The notes beneath the pieces were generated by a model that did no database searches, was not told where the DNA came from, and saw only the letters and a program-made list of their open reading frames with translations. Below are positions 32,076 through 42,130 of a DNA stretch of 58,082 bases, piece after piece; position 1 is the first letter of the stretch; the number at the start of each line of letters is the position of its first letter. Position numbers and translations under genes: made by a program. Source of the stretch: Aureobasidium sp. EXF-3400 (Eukaryota > Ascomycota > Dothideomycetes > Dothideales > Saccotheciaceae); NCBI GenBank assembly GCA_024195585.1, contig SWBL01000328.1, positions 1 to 58,082 of the forward strand. The letters run 5' to 3'.

Positions 32076-32612
32076 ATGAGCAACATCAAATCAAAAGACC
32101 TCACCTACGACAAAAACGCGTCTCAACCAGCCTTTCTTCAACGCCTGCGTGACCAAAACAGTGCGATCTCGTCCTCGGGCCGCCACGAACAACCCATCGC
32201 TCGCGCGCATCGAGCAGAAAACCCGAATAACGATGACGACGACGCGCCAACCTACGTAGTAGAAGGCAGCTCTGAGACGTTGACCAAAGCCGAGTATGAA
32301 AAACTCACTTCCGGAGATACAGACGATGTCGAGTCGAAATTCGGCGATGTCAAGGATATGGTGACTGGAGAATTGACGGGAGATTCGCCAAAGGCTTCGG
32401 GGGCGTTGCCAGATGAGGATGATGCTCCTGCTCGAGCGTCTGTAACCGTCGATGCAGGCAAAGCGACAAAGAAGCGCAAAGTGGCCAAAGTGGTGGGAGG
32501 CGATGATGGAGACGAAGCACCCGCCAAAGACACGATCAAAGACGAAAGCAAACCAAAGAAACTCAAGAAAAAGGGCAAGCCGATAAAGCTTTCCTTCGGC
32601 GATGAAGAATGA
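32076..32612 (+). CDS. DUF4604 protein (KIAA1143-like)
   Basis: This 178-residue, single-exon protein is very polar. It starts MSNIKSKDLTYDKNASQPAF and continues LQRLRDQN, matching the conserved N-terminal box of DUF4604 proteins (human KIAA1143 begins similarly with a Y...PAFL..F motif). The middle is acidic, and the end is a Lys-rich stretch followed by KLSFGDEE, a C-terminal box also shared with that family. The molecular role of DUF4604 proteins is not established to my knowledge; nuclear location is suggested only by the basic patches. It converges with the Tul1 gene, with 63 bp between stop codons. Confidence 0.8.
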   Translation: MSNIKSKDLTYDKNASQPAFLQRLRDQNSAISSSGRHEQPIARAHRAENPNNDDDDAPTYVVEGSSETLTKAEYEKLTSGDTDDVESKFGDVKDMVTGELTGDSPKASGALPDEDDAPARASVTVDAGKATKKRKVAKVVGGDDGDEAPAKDTIKDESKPKKLKKKGKPIKLSFGDEE

Positions 32613-32675
32613 GAGAGGAGTGGTCATTGATATTGATAGAAATACACTCGATGGCATATGGCTATGTACAGTAAT

Positions 32676-35150
32676 TTACAGTGGTGGAAGCTCCTCGCGG
32701 TCGATTGGACACACGAGTCTGAACTTCATCCAGCCCTCTAAACAACTAGAGTGGAAGATATGCCTACAAGGCGTAACCATATACTTCCTACGCTCCAAGA
32801 CCAACGACCCAGCTGAGAGCCCTTCAGCAGCAGAGTCCCCGTGCAGCACAGGCGCCTCGATCTCATGCATACAGATAGCACAATCAAAGACACGCTTGCC
32901 TTTATCCTTTGCCTCTTTCTCTTGTTCAGGGGAAGGCATCGATGTGGTGGCTCCAATAGGCAAATTGTTCGCTTCCTCGTCGTCGCGGAGGATAGGGTGG
33001 TAGTCATAGGCAGGTGGCACCCAAGTACCGCTCACAAACCAACGAGGACCTATGATCTCCTGACTCAACAACAACAACACTTGAATCCAAACCCAGGCAG
33101 CCAAAACGCCGAGATCAATGAGGTCCACAACAGCAAAGAGGACGTTCTGCTCATAGCCGTAAAAGTAAGCAAAAGGCACGAGTCGCAGCAGTGATTGACC
33201 GGCCACAAAGTCCCATCGTAAGGCGTGCCGACAATTGCGCATGCAGTTGCGATGAATCTGCGGTATCCAGAAGGACAAGTAGCAGAATGCCAGAGTTGTG
33301 AAGTAACCTCGCCGGAGACCTGGCGGCCATGATGTTGCGTTCAACGAGAGGAACAGTGTCGCCAAAAGGAGAAAGTAGAAGCGGGTGTAGAGAGAGCCAA
33401 ATCCTGGAGCACGTTGGCCTGCCTCTACTCCTGTAGCGGCAGCATTTGGAGTATCTTCCTCAGCCTGCGTGTCCTGATCAGAGGGAATAAAGACTGGTGT
33501 GGCTCCTGTGTCAACCGGTCGTGCCGCCGTCACAGGCTGAGGCAGCGAATCTACTCCTGCAGGAGTAATGACAGGCAACTGAGTTGGTGCGGGTGGCTGA
33601 GCAGGTGTACTTTCCGCTGGATTGGTTATAACTACAGTGGGAGCTGCAGGTGTGGCAGCAGATCGCTGTTGCCGCTGTCGTTCCTGTCTCTCCCTGCGCT
33701 CCCTCTCGGGTGCCTGCACAGCCCAGATGTCCATCAAAAACCTCATACCAAAAAAGCTTACGCTCATGAAGGCAAGGAATGCAGTAGCGATCAGCGGCAC
33801 CCAGAGAGCCTGGACGAACAGACTGATCAAGCAGAATACCATCGTAGTGAAGCCATCACCTAAAGATAACATGCTGACGGTGTAAAAGCTGATTCTGCTT
33901 CTTGTAGAAGGAGTGCTTGCATCCCGCATCTGACGCAGGAAGAAGAATAGTTGACCCCCGACGACAGCTGCGAAGAGTAGTAGATGCTTTCTTGCACGCT
34001 CGTACTCGACCTCGACCTTGAGGCCACGCAAGTGGTTGCCTTCTTGTGGAGCAAAATCTGGCGGGCCCTTGGACTCGATCACAAATCCACAATCCGGCGA
34101 GAATGCCACCATGGAGAACACCATCTGCTGAGTGTATGGAATGGAGGCGCCAGTCGGGAAGCGAATTTCGTTCTCGATGAAGGATAAAAGAGAGTCCTGA
34201 TCAGGACCGGGCTTGACGCCAGGCACTGGGACTAGGTGCTGCTGCAAGTAGACAACCAAGTCACAAATGGGAGCCAATGCGGACTCGGATGTACCTTCGG
34301 CAGCTGGACCCCATGGCCTGAAGTTCTGAAGAAGACCGTCTTCCTGTTGTTGGATAGACATTCCAAGCGTGCGATTGAGTAACTCTTGTGCAGAGCGATA
34401 GTTGTGGTTCGAGAGAGCCATATGTGGCAGGCCGAAGATACCAGCGAACTTGTCCGTAGTGGTAGCTAGCATGATATTGCCCGTGTCTGGGAAGTGCACA
34501 CCAAACAACTTGCTGTGCCAGGAGTCGCCCGCCTCTCCATCTCTGACAGAAACCTGGGCCTTAACCTCCCTAGCCACGCTCTTGTCCCCATGCAAAAGCA
34601 GTGTCTCTTGTGTATCCACCTCTTCAAACCAGACCTCCAGTAGCCCGGAGTTTGCGGTAACGTTCTTGCTGAAGGAATCAATCGGGATGGGACCGAATGG
34701 ACCGATGGCGGCATATTCAGACATGTTCAGTTTGGGCGGCACGACTGATTTCTGGATGGGCGAGCGAACCCACTCGCCGTACAGAGTCCCAGTCACATTT
34801 CGGTATAACGGTAGGGGTGGCTGGTCACCATGCTCGCCGTCAAGACGCGCCAGATTATCGTGGCCTAAAACATGTGCGGACTGGTGCCTGGCTCGTTCTT
34901 TGACTAGAGGTAGTGCCTGCCACGCAAACGTGTCGTTCTCCCGGAATCCACTGATGTTGAGCCATCTGTTCTGTATCGGATCGAGGTCTCCCAGATGTGT
35001 CTGATTGAGGACGATCAAGTCATGGCGTTCGGAATCGACAATGTGTTCGAGGCGCGAGCGAGCGAGTATTAGAGGTTCCTGTCCGGGTGGTGGCGAGAAG
35101 AAGATGAACAGAAGAATGACCAGTGCGACGACGGCTCTGGGATCGGCCAT
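32676..35150 (-). CDS. Dsc complex E3 ubiquitin ligase Tul1/Dsc1 (DscA)
   Basis: This single-exon gene encodes 824 residues. An N-terminal signal segment (MADPRAVVALVILLFIFF) is followed by a ~300-residue lumenal domain with several N-x-S/T sites. A block of about seven membrane segments comes next (residues ~385-710), interrupted by a Pro/Ala/Thr-rich cytosolic loop, and the C-terminus is a RING-H2 domain. The RING reads FDCAICMHEI, VTPCRHIFHSSCLEGWM and VCPIDREELPPL. Tul1/Dsc1 is the ligase of the Golgi Dsc complex, which in fungi cleaves the sterol sensor SREBP and directs membrane-protein degradation. The last zinc ligand, usually the second Cys of CPxC, is Asp here (codon 32700-32702). 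Rbx1 also uses Asp at that place, so zinc binding may be kept. Confidence 0.92.
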   Translation of the reverse strand: MADPRAVVALVILLFIFFSPPPGQEPLILARSRLEHIVDSERHDLIVLNQTHLGDLDPIQNRWLNISGFRENDTFAWQALPLVKERARHQSAHVLGHDNLARLDGEHGDQPPLPLYRNVTGTLYGEWVRSPIQKSVVPPKLNMSEYAAIGPFGPIPIDSFSKNVTANSGLLEVWFEEVDTQETLLLHGDKSVAREVKAQVSVRDGEAGDSWHSKLFGVHFPDTGNIMLATTTDKFAGIFGLPHMALSNHNYRSAQELLNRTLGMSIQQQEDGLLQNFRPWGPAAEGTSESALAPICDLVVYLQQHLVPVPGVKPGPDQDSLLSFIENEIRFPTGASIPYTQQMVFSMVAFSPDCGFVIESKGPPDFAPQEGNHLRGLKVEVEYERARKHLLLFAAVVGGQLFFFLRQMRDASTPSTRSRISFYTVSMLSLGDGFTTMVFCLISLFVQALWVPLIATAFLAFMSVSFFGMRFLMDIWAVQAPERERRERQERQRQQRSAATPAAPTVVITNPAESTPAQPPAPTQLPVITPAGVDSLPQPVTAARPVDTGATPVFIPSDQDTQAEEDTPNAAATGVEAGQRAPGFGSLYTRFYFLLLATLFLSLNATSWPPGLRRGYFTTLAFCYLSFWIPQIHRNCMRNCRHALRWDFVAGQSLLRLVPFAYFYGYEQNVLFAVVDLIDLGVLAAWVWIQVLLLLSQEIIGPRWFVSGTWVPPAYDYHPILRDDEEANNLPIGATTSMPSPEQEKEAKDKGKRVFDCAICMHEIEAPVLHGDSAAEGLSAGSLVLERRKYMVTPCRHIFHSSCLEGWMKFRLVCPIDREELPPL

Positions 35151-35565
35151 TACTTAGGTAGTATTTGAATCGCCCGCCATTGATTAATTCTACCTCGGTG
35201 ATCAAGTTGAATATGACGCTCCTCAACGTGCTGCTTGTGTCAGCTCGGACCTCGCTCGCGTGCCTCGGCTCACGACAAAGTGTATGCTAGAAATACTTAT
35301 GATAATCTAAGAGAGAGCAGATGACACTCGGAAGCAGGTATTTAGGGGGATAGAATAGCATTACTGTTTCATGTATGAGGGGTATTGAACTATGGAAGAG
35401 AAGAGAAGTGCACAATGCCTCGAGCTACCCTCAAAAGTTGATAGGTACAATCGATTTCCTTTTGGAGCCCAGAAATGAAAGATGAACGGATGCCTGCTCC
35501 TTGCGCCGCCTTTTTGCGCCTTTCCCAGTGTTTGATTCAATTACTTTTGCCCATTGATACGGCAA
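35151..35565. other. intergenic between TUL1 and FZO1
   Basis: These 415 bp hold the Tul1 promoter (both genes are on the minus strand) and the FZO1 3' UTR. No gene is seen. Confidence 0.4.
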
Positions 35566-38370
35566 CTAGACGCCATGACCGCCGAGATGGCCAGGTGCAG
35601 GTCCCTCTAGGTCGACCCGCATCACTCTGCTTCGAATGTCACCACTCTCTCTGACGAGGTTGCTGAAGTATTTCTTCGCAACCTCGCTTTCGCTCTGGAG
35701 CTTGATCTTCTCCTTGCGTTCGTCAAGCAGTTGCTCAACGCTTCGCTGAAGGCCCTCACGAAGCTTGTCGGCGGGGAACTTGAGTGCTCTCCTGACCTCG
35801 GACGAGATTCGTGTAGCGTTGGCGTGTGTATAATCTAGCTCTGCAAGCTGAGCTGAGAGCTTTTGCGAGAGTCGTCGCGGTAGAGAATGGGGGATTGAGC
35901 TCAGAGCATATGAAGCACCAAGAGCGACTGCGAGGACGATGCCGGGGATCATCAATCTGCGCAGGTTGTTGGGTCCGAGAACCTTTGCGGCACCGAGTGC
36001 ACCGTCAACCCAGCCAACACCACCGAACATGCGGCCACCAATGACACCAGCGATCGTGACGGCCATACTGGCACCGGCAACCTTCTCCTGTCGTTCCCAC
36101 AGGCTTGTCAGATCGAAGAAGTCCGACATCTCAACGTCAACGTCGACTTGTCGTGTCAGGGCATCCCTGCGTGTACGGAACATGTATTCGGATTTGAAGG
36201 TCAGGTCTTCGTAGTCGTCGCCGAGATGCAGGACTCCAAGGTTCTTGATACCTCCGACTCCCTTTGCCGTATGGTCTCTGGCGGCTTCCTCGCAATCGTG
36301 GACTGAACGCGTGATCTGCTCTAGCATAGCTGTCTTCAGCTCGTCTGCGTACTGGTAGACGCTGAACAGACCAGGATATTCGACGCCAAGATTTTGCTCT
36401 CCGACACGAGCAATTGTGTTGTTGATGGTGTCACGAGATGCCTTGTAGATGTCTGATGCAGTCTCATCGATGGTGAAATCAACACCTTCACCAGCCTCCG
36501 AACGGGCCTTCTTGGACTTCTCGTACACAGGCTCAAGCTCCTTGAGCTCTCTGGTGACGCGATCGAGCTCATTCTGGGCAACCTCCTTGTTCACACCAGC
36601 AAGGCTTCCGAGGTCGCCAAGGACATTGAGTAGGTAGGTCTTTGCAGGAGCAAGCTTTGAACGTGCTCTCTTTTCCAGCACGAAGCGGCGCAAGGAAGCT
36701 TCGAGTTCGTTGAAGTCGTCAATTTTCTCCTGTTCCTTGCCCTTGCCCTTGTCTTTCTTGTCCGAAGGCTCATCGTCATGGCTGGGATCGCCGCTGGGGC
36801 CGCCGCTGCTTGAACCGGAGCCGCTTCCAGAGCCACCGGGGCCGTCTGGACCGCCAGCGGGTGCGACAGGAATTGCGTTACTCGAGACAAAATGTACGAG
36901 CTCAGAAGATTCCTTGAATGTGGCAGGACTGAGGTGGTTGACTTGCTTCAGGATCATCTCCTGACATCTCTTTTTGTCGCGAATGTTATCGTAACCATTG
37001 ACGACCATAAACATATATGCCTTTTCACGAGCGGCGTTGAAGATGAATTCCTTGGCCGAGAGCGTGAAGTGGTTAGCAGCAGAAACAACGAACACCACGA
37101 CGTCAATCTCCTCTTGTCGAGCAAAGACTGCAGTAGTCTTGAGCGAGTCGTTGTTCAATCCAGGGGCATCGATCAAGGCAATGTCAACCACACCGTTGTT
37201 GAGTAGTGATTGGTCTACCGAGCGAACATCCTTGATGTATACTTTACACTGTGACCATTTTTCATTGTCGATCACAATATCTTCAAGCTGCTCCAGACCA
37301 AAGACAGCGTAGGTACTTTCATCGTGACGGTTGTAATCCATGCCATTCGGGATGGCGTGCACTTCTTCGATACCTCCGTTCTCACGACAGTCCAGGACCT
37401 CACAGAAGATGCTTGTGCATGGTTGTTGGTCCTCGGGCAGGACTTTACGTCTCAAGAGAGCATTGCAAAAGGTAGATTTTCCAGCATTGAGATCACCAGT
37501 AATCAAGACCTTGCTGGAAGTGTCCTCGATGCGATCCCTTAGCGAGAACAAGTGTCGGACACTGTTGTTGATCTGGCCGTCGAGAAGCGAGGCTATTGAT
37601 TGTTTTTCCAAAGAGTGAACCAGTTCAGTCTGATGTACGCCCTCCATCTTCAACTCGATCTTGAGGACCGAGAATTGTCGGGACAGCTGTGGAGTCACCA
37701 ACCTGGGTTCTGCAGCTGGAGCTCGAGCGGCGGCTCCACTAGACTCGGGCTCCTGCATCTCTGCGCCTATGGTAGTACCAGCGCGACGAGGGGCGGGGCG
37801 TTTGAACGGCTCGGGTTCAGTGTGATTGTCGAAGCCGGATTGAGTGTGGACGAGACCGGGTCGAGGATCTGCGTGAACGCGAGGTGCGGGAGTAGGACGC
37901 TGGACGGTAGGGTAGTGGGCAGGCCATTTCGAGTTCATATCTTGTAGCTTTTTGAGGGTGTCGACGGTCTCAGAGATGGCACGACCGAGTGCAGTGCGGT
38001 TTTGGTTGTATTGAAGCTGGTGTACATGACTGGCGATGGCGCGCCTTTCGTTGTCGGCTGTCAAGTCTGTCAGAACTTTGCATACATGTGTGGAAAGGTA
38101 GAGTTGACGCTTACAATTAGCACCCTGGGCTGTGGCCAAGTGATTCATGGGATCTTGGTCGAAGGTGGGATCGAAAGTGGCGCCGTCAGCGATGCTTCCT
38201 CCGTAGCCAGAGTCGGTGTCGAGCATGGCGGCCAGGCGAGCGGCGTGTTCAGAGGTCGAGCCGTTCCCAACGGTCATGTACTGAGGGCGACCCGGGTGGC
38301 GGCGCATGGGTGAGGGCGAGCTGTTCGAGGGAGTGGCACGACCACTGCCAGAGGGAGAGCCTGAGCTCAT
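35566..38370 (-). CDS. FZO1: mitofusin Fzo1, mitochondrial outer-membrane fusion GTPase
   Basis: Exons are 38370-38115 and 38066-35566 (918 residues), with start MSSGSPSGSGRATPSNSS. A disordered N-terminus is followed by a helical bundle and the dynamin-type GTPase domain from about residue 270. G1 is GDLNAGKSTFCNALL, G2 lies in DQQPCTSIFCEV, G3 is DAPGLNND and G4 is VVNGYDN. An unusual Gly/Ser/Pro-rich insert follows the GTPase (near residues 490-520). Two adjacent membrane segments near residues 765-815 (VTIAGVIGGRMFGGVGW, LMIPGIVLAVALGASYAL) are followed by a C-terminal heptad region. Fzo1 tethers and fuses mitochondrial outer membranes. The single intron (38067-38114) is 48 nt, in frame and stop-free, so retention would add 16 residues. 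Confidence 0.93.
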   Translation of the reverse strand: MSSGSPSGSGRATPSNSSPSPMRRHPGRPQYMTVGNGSTSEHAARLAAMLDTDSGYGGSIADGATFDPTFDQDPMNHLATAQGANCKRQLYLSTHVCKVLTDLTADNERRAIASHVHQLQYNQNRTALGRAISETVDTLKKLQDMNSKWPAHYPTVQRPTPAPRVHADPRPGLVHTQSGFDNHTEPEPFKRPAPRRAGTTIGAEMQEPESSGAAARAPAAEPRLVTPQLSRQFSVLKIELKMEGVHQTELVHSLEKQSIASLLDGQINNSVRHLFSLRDRIEDTSSKVLITGDLNAGKSTFCNALLRRKVLPEDQQPCTSIFCEVLDCRENGGIEEVHAIPNGMDYNRHDESTYAVFGLEQLEDIVIDNEKWSQCKVYIKDVRSVDQSLLNNGVVDIALIDAPGLNNDSLKTTAVFARQEEIDVVVFVVSAANHFTLSAKEFIFNAAREKAYMFMVVNGYDNIRDKKRCQEMILKQVNHLSPATFKESSELVHFVSSNAIPVAPAGGPDGPGGSGSGSGSSSGGPSGDPSHDDEPSDKKDKGKGKEQEKIDDFNELEASLRRFVLEKRARSKLAPAKTYLLNVLGDLGSLAGVNKEVAQNELDRVTRELKELEPVYEKSKKARSEAGEGVDFTIDETASDIYKASRDTINNTIARVGEQNLGVEYPGLFSVYQYADELKTAMLEQITRSVHDCEEAARDHTAKGVGGIKNLGVLHLGDDYEDLTFKSEYMFRTRRDALTRQVDVDVEMSDFFDLTSLWERQEKVAGASMAVTIAGVIGGRMFGGVGWVDGALGAAKVLGPNNLRRLMIPGIVLAVALGASYALSSIPHSLPRRLSQKLSAQLAELDYTHANATRISSEVRRALKFPADKLREGLQRSVEQLLDERKEKIKLQSESEVAKKYFSNLVRESGDIRSRVMRVDLEGPAPGHLGGHGV

Positions 38371-38707
38371 GATGTGCGGGTTTTGTGCAGAATGGCGCTC
38401 AGCACATTCCAGGGCGGTATAATTGCGGAAAGTCGGCGTGAGGCAGTGAGAAAGTGGCAGGTCGTCGGTCGTAGGTAGATGATAAAGTGGTGGTGTGACG
38501 AGCAGCGAGAGAAAGTTGAATAAGAAAGCCGTCACGGAGGGTTGGCGTGCCGTTTGATGCCGTTGCCGTTTTGGTGGCGGGCACGGACACGGACGGCGCG
38601 CCATTCATTGATTGTGGGGGAGATGCAACCCGATGCCACTCGACTGACATCAACCTTGTTGCCTAACCCACCTGCAATCTCTCTTCCTCATACAAACTTC
38701 GCCCGCC
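38371..38707. promoter_or_regulatory. divergent promoter region FZO1 / VPS2
   Basis: This 337-bp gap lies between divergent start codons. The FZO1 frame stays open upstream of its chosen ATG through most of this gap, but the sequence there is not like Fzo1 proteins. Confidence 0.45.
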
Positions 38708-39591
38708 ATGAATGTGAGCAATCCACGCGCCCAAGCTCGTTCCGACTCCCGTTTCAGTGACTGATGGCCTGTCTTTCTCTAGATCGTAGAATGGGCCTTC
38801 GGCAAGCGCATGACCCCAGCTGAGAGATTGAGGTACGTTCTGGCCCTCGTCTGTGTGCCCACACGCGCTGACATCATATACCAGGAAACACCAAAGGGCA
38901 TTGGAGAAGACCCAACGCGAACTCGATCGTGAGCGTACAAAGCTCGAGAACCAGGAGAAAAAGCTAGTCCAAGACATCAAGAAGAACGCGAAGAATGGCC
39001 AAATGGGAGCTGTCAAGATTCAGGCCAAGGACCTTGTCAGGACGCGACGATACATTCAGAAGTTTTACCAGATGCGCACCCAGCTTCAGGCTATCTCACT
39101 GCGTATCCAAGTACGCCTGACCCGACCCTCCCATGCTACCTTAGGCTAATCTCGGGCCCAGACTGTGCGCAGCAACGAGCAGATGATGCAATCCATGAAG
39201 GGTGCCACCAAACTCCTCGGCAGCATGAACAGACAAATGAACCTTCCAGCCCTCCAACGCATCGCCATGGAGTTCGAACGAGAGAACGACATTATGGATC
39301 AACGGCAGGAAATGATGGACGACGCAATTGACGATGTGACGGGTCTGGAGGATGAAGAGGAAGGCGAGGAAGTTGTCAACCAGGTTTTGGATGAGATCGG
39401 TGTCGACCTTGGTCAAGCTGTGAGTTATGCTTCCTGCAACATCCATATACGTGCTGACACATACACAGATGGGCGAGACCCCGACCGGCCTCCAGAGCAC
39501 CGCCGTCGAGCAAGGCAAAGTCGCTCAAGCCATCGGTGGCGATCCTGGAGACGATGACCTCCAAGCCAGATTGAACAGTCTAAGACGATGA
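38708..39591 (+). CDS. VPS2: ESCRT-III subunit Vps2 (Did4/CHMP2)
   Basis: Five exons: 38708-38713 (6 nt, encoding MN), 38783-38832, 38885-39110, 39162-39419 and 39469-39591, giving 220 residues. The N-terminus FGKRMTPAERLRKHQRALEK, then RELDRERTKLENQEKKL and AKDLVRTRRYIQKF, is typical CHMP2. The acidic C-terminal half ends in the MIT-interacting motif DDLQARLNSLRR, which binds the Vps4 ATPase. Vps2 caps Snf7/Vps24 filaments during multivesicular body formation. The 6-nt first exon is supported by a GTGAGC donor and by the known MN..FG start of the family. The gene is divergent from FZO1. Confidence 0.93.
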
Positions 39592-40467
39592 GATCTAGCA
39601 AAGAATGGCGTTGGTTATATTTGTTTGCATGGCAAGCGTATGGCGTTCCGGACAGTGATACCTGAGGCTTCGTCTCTACACAACGATAAGGATGTCATTT
39701 ATCTACGAAACTTTTCAAACTTCACTGCTGTCTACCTACTCAGGAGGACAAAGAGAACTGATGCACAAAGCATGCATAGCTTGCAATACGGGAATACGAA
39801 ATGCATGATCCAGCTCGTCCAATTGCGGGGAAGATGCTTGAGATTGATGACTTGATCCGCGTCCCTTAAACGCTAAGAAGGTGTGACCAAATAGATTAGA
39901 GCGATAGTGAGGGAATTGCGATTATTGCTCTCCCAGCCCTCGAGGACAAGGCCAGATATCGTCTGTACAGACTCAGCGGCAGTGAGCGGATACCGACATT
40001 GGAGTTTGGAGTTTGGCTGTAACGTTCGGCGCCAAGCGCTCCTTCCAGAAGCGTCAGTTGACATCATCCGAAGAGCGGTTCGCACCCACCCCCTCACGTT
40101 CTCCAATTGACAACCTAAGAATCTCTCCATCCTCCCGACACGGTGCACCATAAGACCTACATTTGAAACAAGTAAGTCTCGCAGTCCACGTTCGCTGTCC
40201 GGAACCCCACGCCGCGGCTTCCTGCTTCTTTCTCACCTCAAGCTGCATGCCGGCAGTCCAAAGCATCCACCTGCTTTGCCGGACACTTTGCTGATGCTGT
40301 GCTGCAGAAAAAGGACCCATTACCCACACTCTGTCCAACGCGCCTTCTCTTGCTTCTGAAGCATCCTACCCCGACCTTCGTGTGGCACCAGTCACGTCCC
40401 CACTTTCAATCTGGCATCTAGCAAGAATCGCAGAAGCTTCTCCAGTCAGGGAGGCCTGCTGAACAGG
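39592..40467. other. intergenic and leader of the PP2C gene
   Basis: These 876 bp have no supported gene. A GTAAGT donor-like site near 40171 lies in the probable 5' leader of the phosphatase gene, and a 5'-UTR intron there is possible. Antisense frames near 39870-40340 have no recognisable content. Confidence 0.4.
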
Positions 40468-42130
40468 ATGTTTGGCTCTTCGCCCAAGGAAGGTGAAACG
40501 CTATCCAAGACTGCCGAACCAAGTTCTATACCCTCTGCTGAGCCTTCCTCGATGGACGCTGGTACCAGTGCAGACCGCAAAGATGTCAGTCCCTCTGGCA
40601 AGAGAAGAAGCAGTGGCTTTGCCGGCGCACGAAACGTCTTCTCGAATGCCAAGCAGTCTTTGAAGGACCAGTTCCACAGCTCTTCTCCCGAAGCTCGTGA
40701 GAAGCCGCAGACTCCCTTCCAGAAGCTCGGTAGAACCGATCCTGCCTTGAGCGTTCCTCAGGGCGCGCTCAACAACTCGGCAGGAGAATCCGAGCCTGGT
40801 CCAAGATCTACCTTCAGGGTCGGTGTTACTGAAGATAAGAACAAAAAGTGCCGAAGAACCATGGAAGACACACACGCCTATCTCTACAACTTCCTCTGCA
40901 CTCCAGCTCCCGCTCTCGGCTCGGAAACGGCCCAGAAAAGTATATCCTCCACCAACTCTTCCAACTCTCAAGACGTCGTCGAGACAGACAACGGCTACTT
41001 TGCGATCTTCGATGGACATGCTGGTAACTTTGCTGCCGACTGGTGCGGCAAGAAGATCCACTGCCTTCTCGAGGAGATCATCCGCAAGCATCCGAATACT
41101 CCCATTCCTGAGCTTCTCGACATGACTTTTACCACTGCCGATCAGCAGCTGGAAAAGCTACCGCTGAAGAACAGTGGTTGCACCGCAATCACTGCTGTGC
41201 TTCGTTGGGAAGATAGAATACCCAATTCGCAGTCTGCTACTGGCTCCACTGCAATTGCCCCTGCTACCGCTGCCGCTATCAAGGGTAACTCTGATTCAAC
41301 GCCGATCAGTGCTGATTCGACACAATCACCTGCAGCAAAGCTCCGTGAGGCAGCTTCGCGCCAACGCGTTCTTTACACTGCCAACGTTGGAGATGCCCGC
41401 ATCGTTCTTTGCAGAAACGGCAAGGCTCTTCGCCTGTCTTATGATCACAAGGGTAGCGACGAGAATGAAGGCAAGAGAATTTCTGGTGCTGGAGGCCTCA
41501 TTCTGAACAACCGTGTGAACGGTGTTCTGGCCGTTACCCGTGCTCTGGGTGATGCGTACATGAAGGACTTAATTACCGGTCATCCCTACACCACCGAGAC
41601 GGTCATTCAACCCGATATTGACGAGTTCTTGATCCTGGCTTGCGATGGCGTAAGTTCTTCACATTGATGTTTGATACAAACTGGAGTGCTAACAAGTCAA
41701 ATAGTTGTGGGATGTCTGCTCAGATCAAGAGGCAGTAGACCTCGTCCGCAACATCAAAGACCCTCAGGCTGCGTCCAAGGCTCTTGTCGAATACGCACTG
41801 AACCGCTTCTCGACAGACAACTTGACCATCATGATCGTTCGCTTCGACAATCAGGCATTGCAGCAGACAGTAGAACGCAAGGTGGAGCCCATCGGTGTTG
41901 ATGGCGATCCGGCCGCGCAGAAGGGAGGCGTGAGCGAAGCCGACGCCATTATCGCCGAGCAGCGCCAGAAGCTTGAAGAGAGCGGCGAGCTTCTCGACCG
42001 CGTCCCTAGTGATATCAACGAAGAGGAAGAGAAAGTGGGCCCGGCACCGGAGCTCAACATCGAAGCAGTTGAAGCTGCACGCAAGGACCGCAAGCCTCAG
42101 TCGTCCGCCGAGGACCTTTCCCGCGCGTAA
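40468..42130 (+). CDS. PP2C-type Ser/Thr phosphatase (Ptc1-like)
   Basis: Exons are 40468-41649 and 41705-42130, giving 535 residues. An N-terminal ~115-residue Ser/Pro-rich extension precedes the PP2C fold. Motifs in order are [86 protein letters not shown] and [12 protein letters not shown]. The Asp and Glu metal ligands are all present, so it should be active with Mg/Mn. A Thr/Ala/Ser-rich insert of ~45 residues sits inside the domain after the AITAVL strand. The C-terminus is a ~110-residue charged helical tail. The closest relative appears to be yeast Ptc1, which damps MAP-kinase signalling; the extensions are common in filamentous fungi. Confidence 0.9.

Noticed and set aside
32091..32657. 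188-codon minus-strand open frame
   Set aside because: Antisense to the DUF4604 gene; the plus strand has the family boxes at both ends.
34402..35004. 200-codon plus-strand open frame
   Set aside because: Antisense to the lumenal domain of Tul1; no recognisable content.
38371..38604. N-terminal extension of FZO1 from 38604
   Set aside because: The frame is open but unlike Fzo1 proteins, and the ATG at 38370 gives a typical start.
40501..41091. 196-codon minus-strand open frame
   Set aside because: Antisense shadow of the PP2C gene.
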